A stretch of 64,000 nt of DNA from Isochrysis galbana (Eukaryota > Haptophyta > Isochrysidales > Isochrysidaceae), in the NCBI GenBank assembly GCA_018136815.1, contig CM030936.1, positions 1,967,694 to 2,031,693 on the forward strand. Direction: 5' to 3'. Of the stretch, positions 63,102 through 64,000 are shown in pieces. A program made the translations under genes and the position numbers. The notes under the pieces were generated by a model. That model did no database searches. It had not been told where the DNA came from and saw nothing but the letters and a program-made list of their open reading frames with translations. Position 1 is the stretch's first letter. The number at the start of each line of letters is the position of its first letter.

Positions 63102-63918
63102 AACTCTTCACTCGTAATTCGCGCCTCTTTCGCCAGAGCCCGCCCGGTAGACGCTACGCTGAAAGAACCCCGCACGCGTCGTCCTACGTCTGAGGGAGGC
63201 GTGTGGACAACTGCCAATGGCTGCGCCTATTGCGCCTTCCGCCCTCCTCCGCCGGACGCTGAGGCCGCTCGCGCCAGCCATCCGGACAACTGGCGCTATG
63301 GCACCGGTGATGGAGCACACTCCCCCTACTACTGCCAGCCATTTATCCGTTTCTTGTGCGAGGCTGAGCGGGAAGTACCTGAAGCCACCCCAGCCCTCAG
63401 GTTGTGCGAACACATGGAGGAGGGCATGAGCGGTGCCATCCTGGCGATGCTGCTCGTCACAGCCTCCGGCATGGGTCGTGGATGTGGAGACTTCCGCGTG
63501 GATTTGGCCAAGGAACGCTACCCGTCGATGTGGGCACTCATCGAGCCATACATGGGCCGTTGGTGCGACGCAAAGCTCATGCTCGTCGGTCGTCGTCGGC
63601 GACTACTCCGACGAGTACGACAAGATCCCAATCCCAAAGACCAGATACATTGGAGAGGAGGCCGCCGTCGCGTACCTCTGCATGGAATACATCACGGCGG
63701 TCGCGTACGCTGAAACGAGTCCCATGGTGCAAGTGCGCCGAGCAGCTGGCAAACTCTACATGCAGAACCAGAAGGCCGTCCTCGCACGCATCACGGACCT
63801 CGCCACCCAGGATCAGCCAAGCGACATCGTCGCCTGCCAGCAGAACGACATCGACAATAGGATCGAGGATGAGGGGTGTGAGAAAAAGACGAAGAAGATG
63901 AAAACTCAGCCTGTGTAG
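63102..63918 (+). CDS. Unrecognised gene with a one-base frame break
   Basis: From the acceptor at 63101 the frame reads NSSLVIRASFARARPVDA, then TANGCAYCAFRPPPPD, DNWRYGTGDGAHSPYYCQPF, LCEHMEEGMSGAILAMLL and MWALIEPYMGRWCDAKLMLV. At a gtcgtcgtcg run (63584-63597) it shifts, and the protein continues one base later as DYSDEYDKIPIPKTRYIGEEAAVAYLCMEY to the stop at 63918 (EKKTKKMKTQPV, basic end). Composition is uniform on both sides, so this is one gene with a surplus base or a sequencing slip. No upstream exon is fixed and I do not recognise the family. Confidence 0.45.
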
Positions 63919-64000
63919 TGGTTACCGTGTACCGTGTGTGTGAGGGAGTTGCTATGCGCACGCGTGACGGCGTGCGGAAACTTGGAGGAATTGTGTGACA

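Overview
This window looks like nuclear DNA of a GC-rich unicellular eukaryote, most likely an alga or related protist; the lineage cannot be fixed from the sequence alone. The evidence is spliced genes with short GT-AG introns (about 70-170 bases, donors mostly GTG-type such as gtgagt, gtgcgt and gtgcat), eukaryote-only families (CDT2/DTL, USB1, c-Myb-type R2R3 Myb, Taspase 1, a Siw14-type phosphatase, F-box, MBD/CW chromatin reader, LYR protein, mitochondrial bL34), and several retroelement classes. There are no operons, CRISPR arrays or rRNA genes.

Layout. 0-6.4 kb: a leucine-rich-repeat gene cut by the left edge, then a four-exon IQ-motif gene on the minus strand. 7-9.6 kb: dense repeats, including a fold-back and two copies of a repeat called family A here. 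10-10.8 kb: a three-exon Siw14/PFA-DSP phosphatase (minus). 11.2-13.3 kb: a 5'-truncated LINE and non-coding DNA. 13.6-17.5 kb: a divergent pair, a CRAL-TRIO protein (minus) and a long coiled-coil protein (plus). 19.5-22.6 kb: a chromatin reader with MBD-like region, CW zinc finger and terminal SUMO-interacting motif (minus). 24-28 kb: a LINE that kept ORF1 and endonuclease but lost its reverse transcriptase. 28.2-30 kb: CDT2 (minus, three exons). 30.3-31.5 kb: a 1.2-kb terminal-inverted-repeat element inserted in a family A copy. 32-32.7 kb: mitochondrial ribosomal protein bL34 (plus, three exons). 33.2-34.6 kb: a LINE ORF1 remnant open in frame into a cytochrome b561 fragment. 35.2-37.6 kb: an F-box protein with a reading-frame break. 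39.2-40.9 kb: an R2R3 Myb. 43-44 kb: USB1 (two exons). 46.6-51.4 kb: a broken chromodomain Ty3/gypsy element. 52.2-52.7 kb: LINE 5' ends. 53.3 kb: an LYR protein. 53.9-56.2 kb: a LINE copy with an intact reverse transcriptase region but no endonuclease. 57.6-58.9 kb: Taspase 1. 59.3 kb: a Ty1/copia tail. 60.8-62.6 kb: an unrecognised multi-exon gene with an internally duplicated module. 63.1-63.9 kb: an unrecognised gene with a frame break.

The host genes do not form a pathway; they are ordinary nuclear housekeeping and regulatory genes (replication licensing control, U6 snRNA maturation, organelle translation, transcription and chromatin, signalling) separated by retroelement debris. The most unusual structural signal is a short hairpin placed 4-6 bases upstream of the start codon in many LINE-related copies; hairpin sequence differs between subfamilies while position and following bases are kept.
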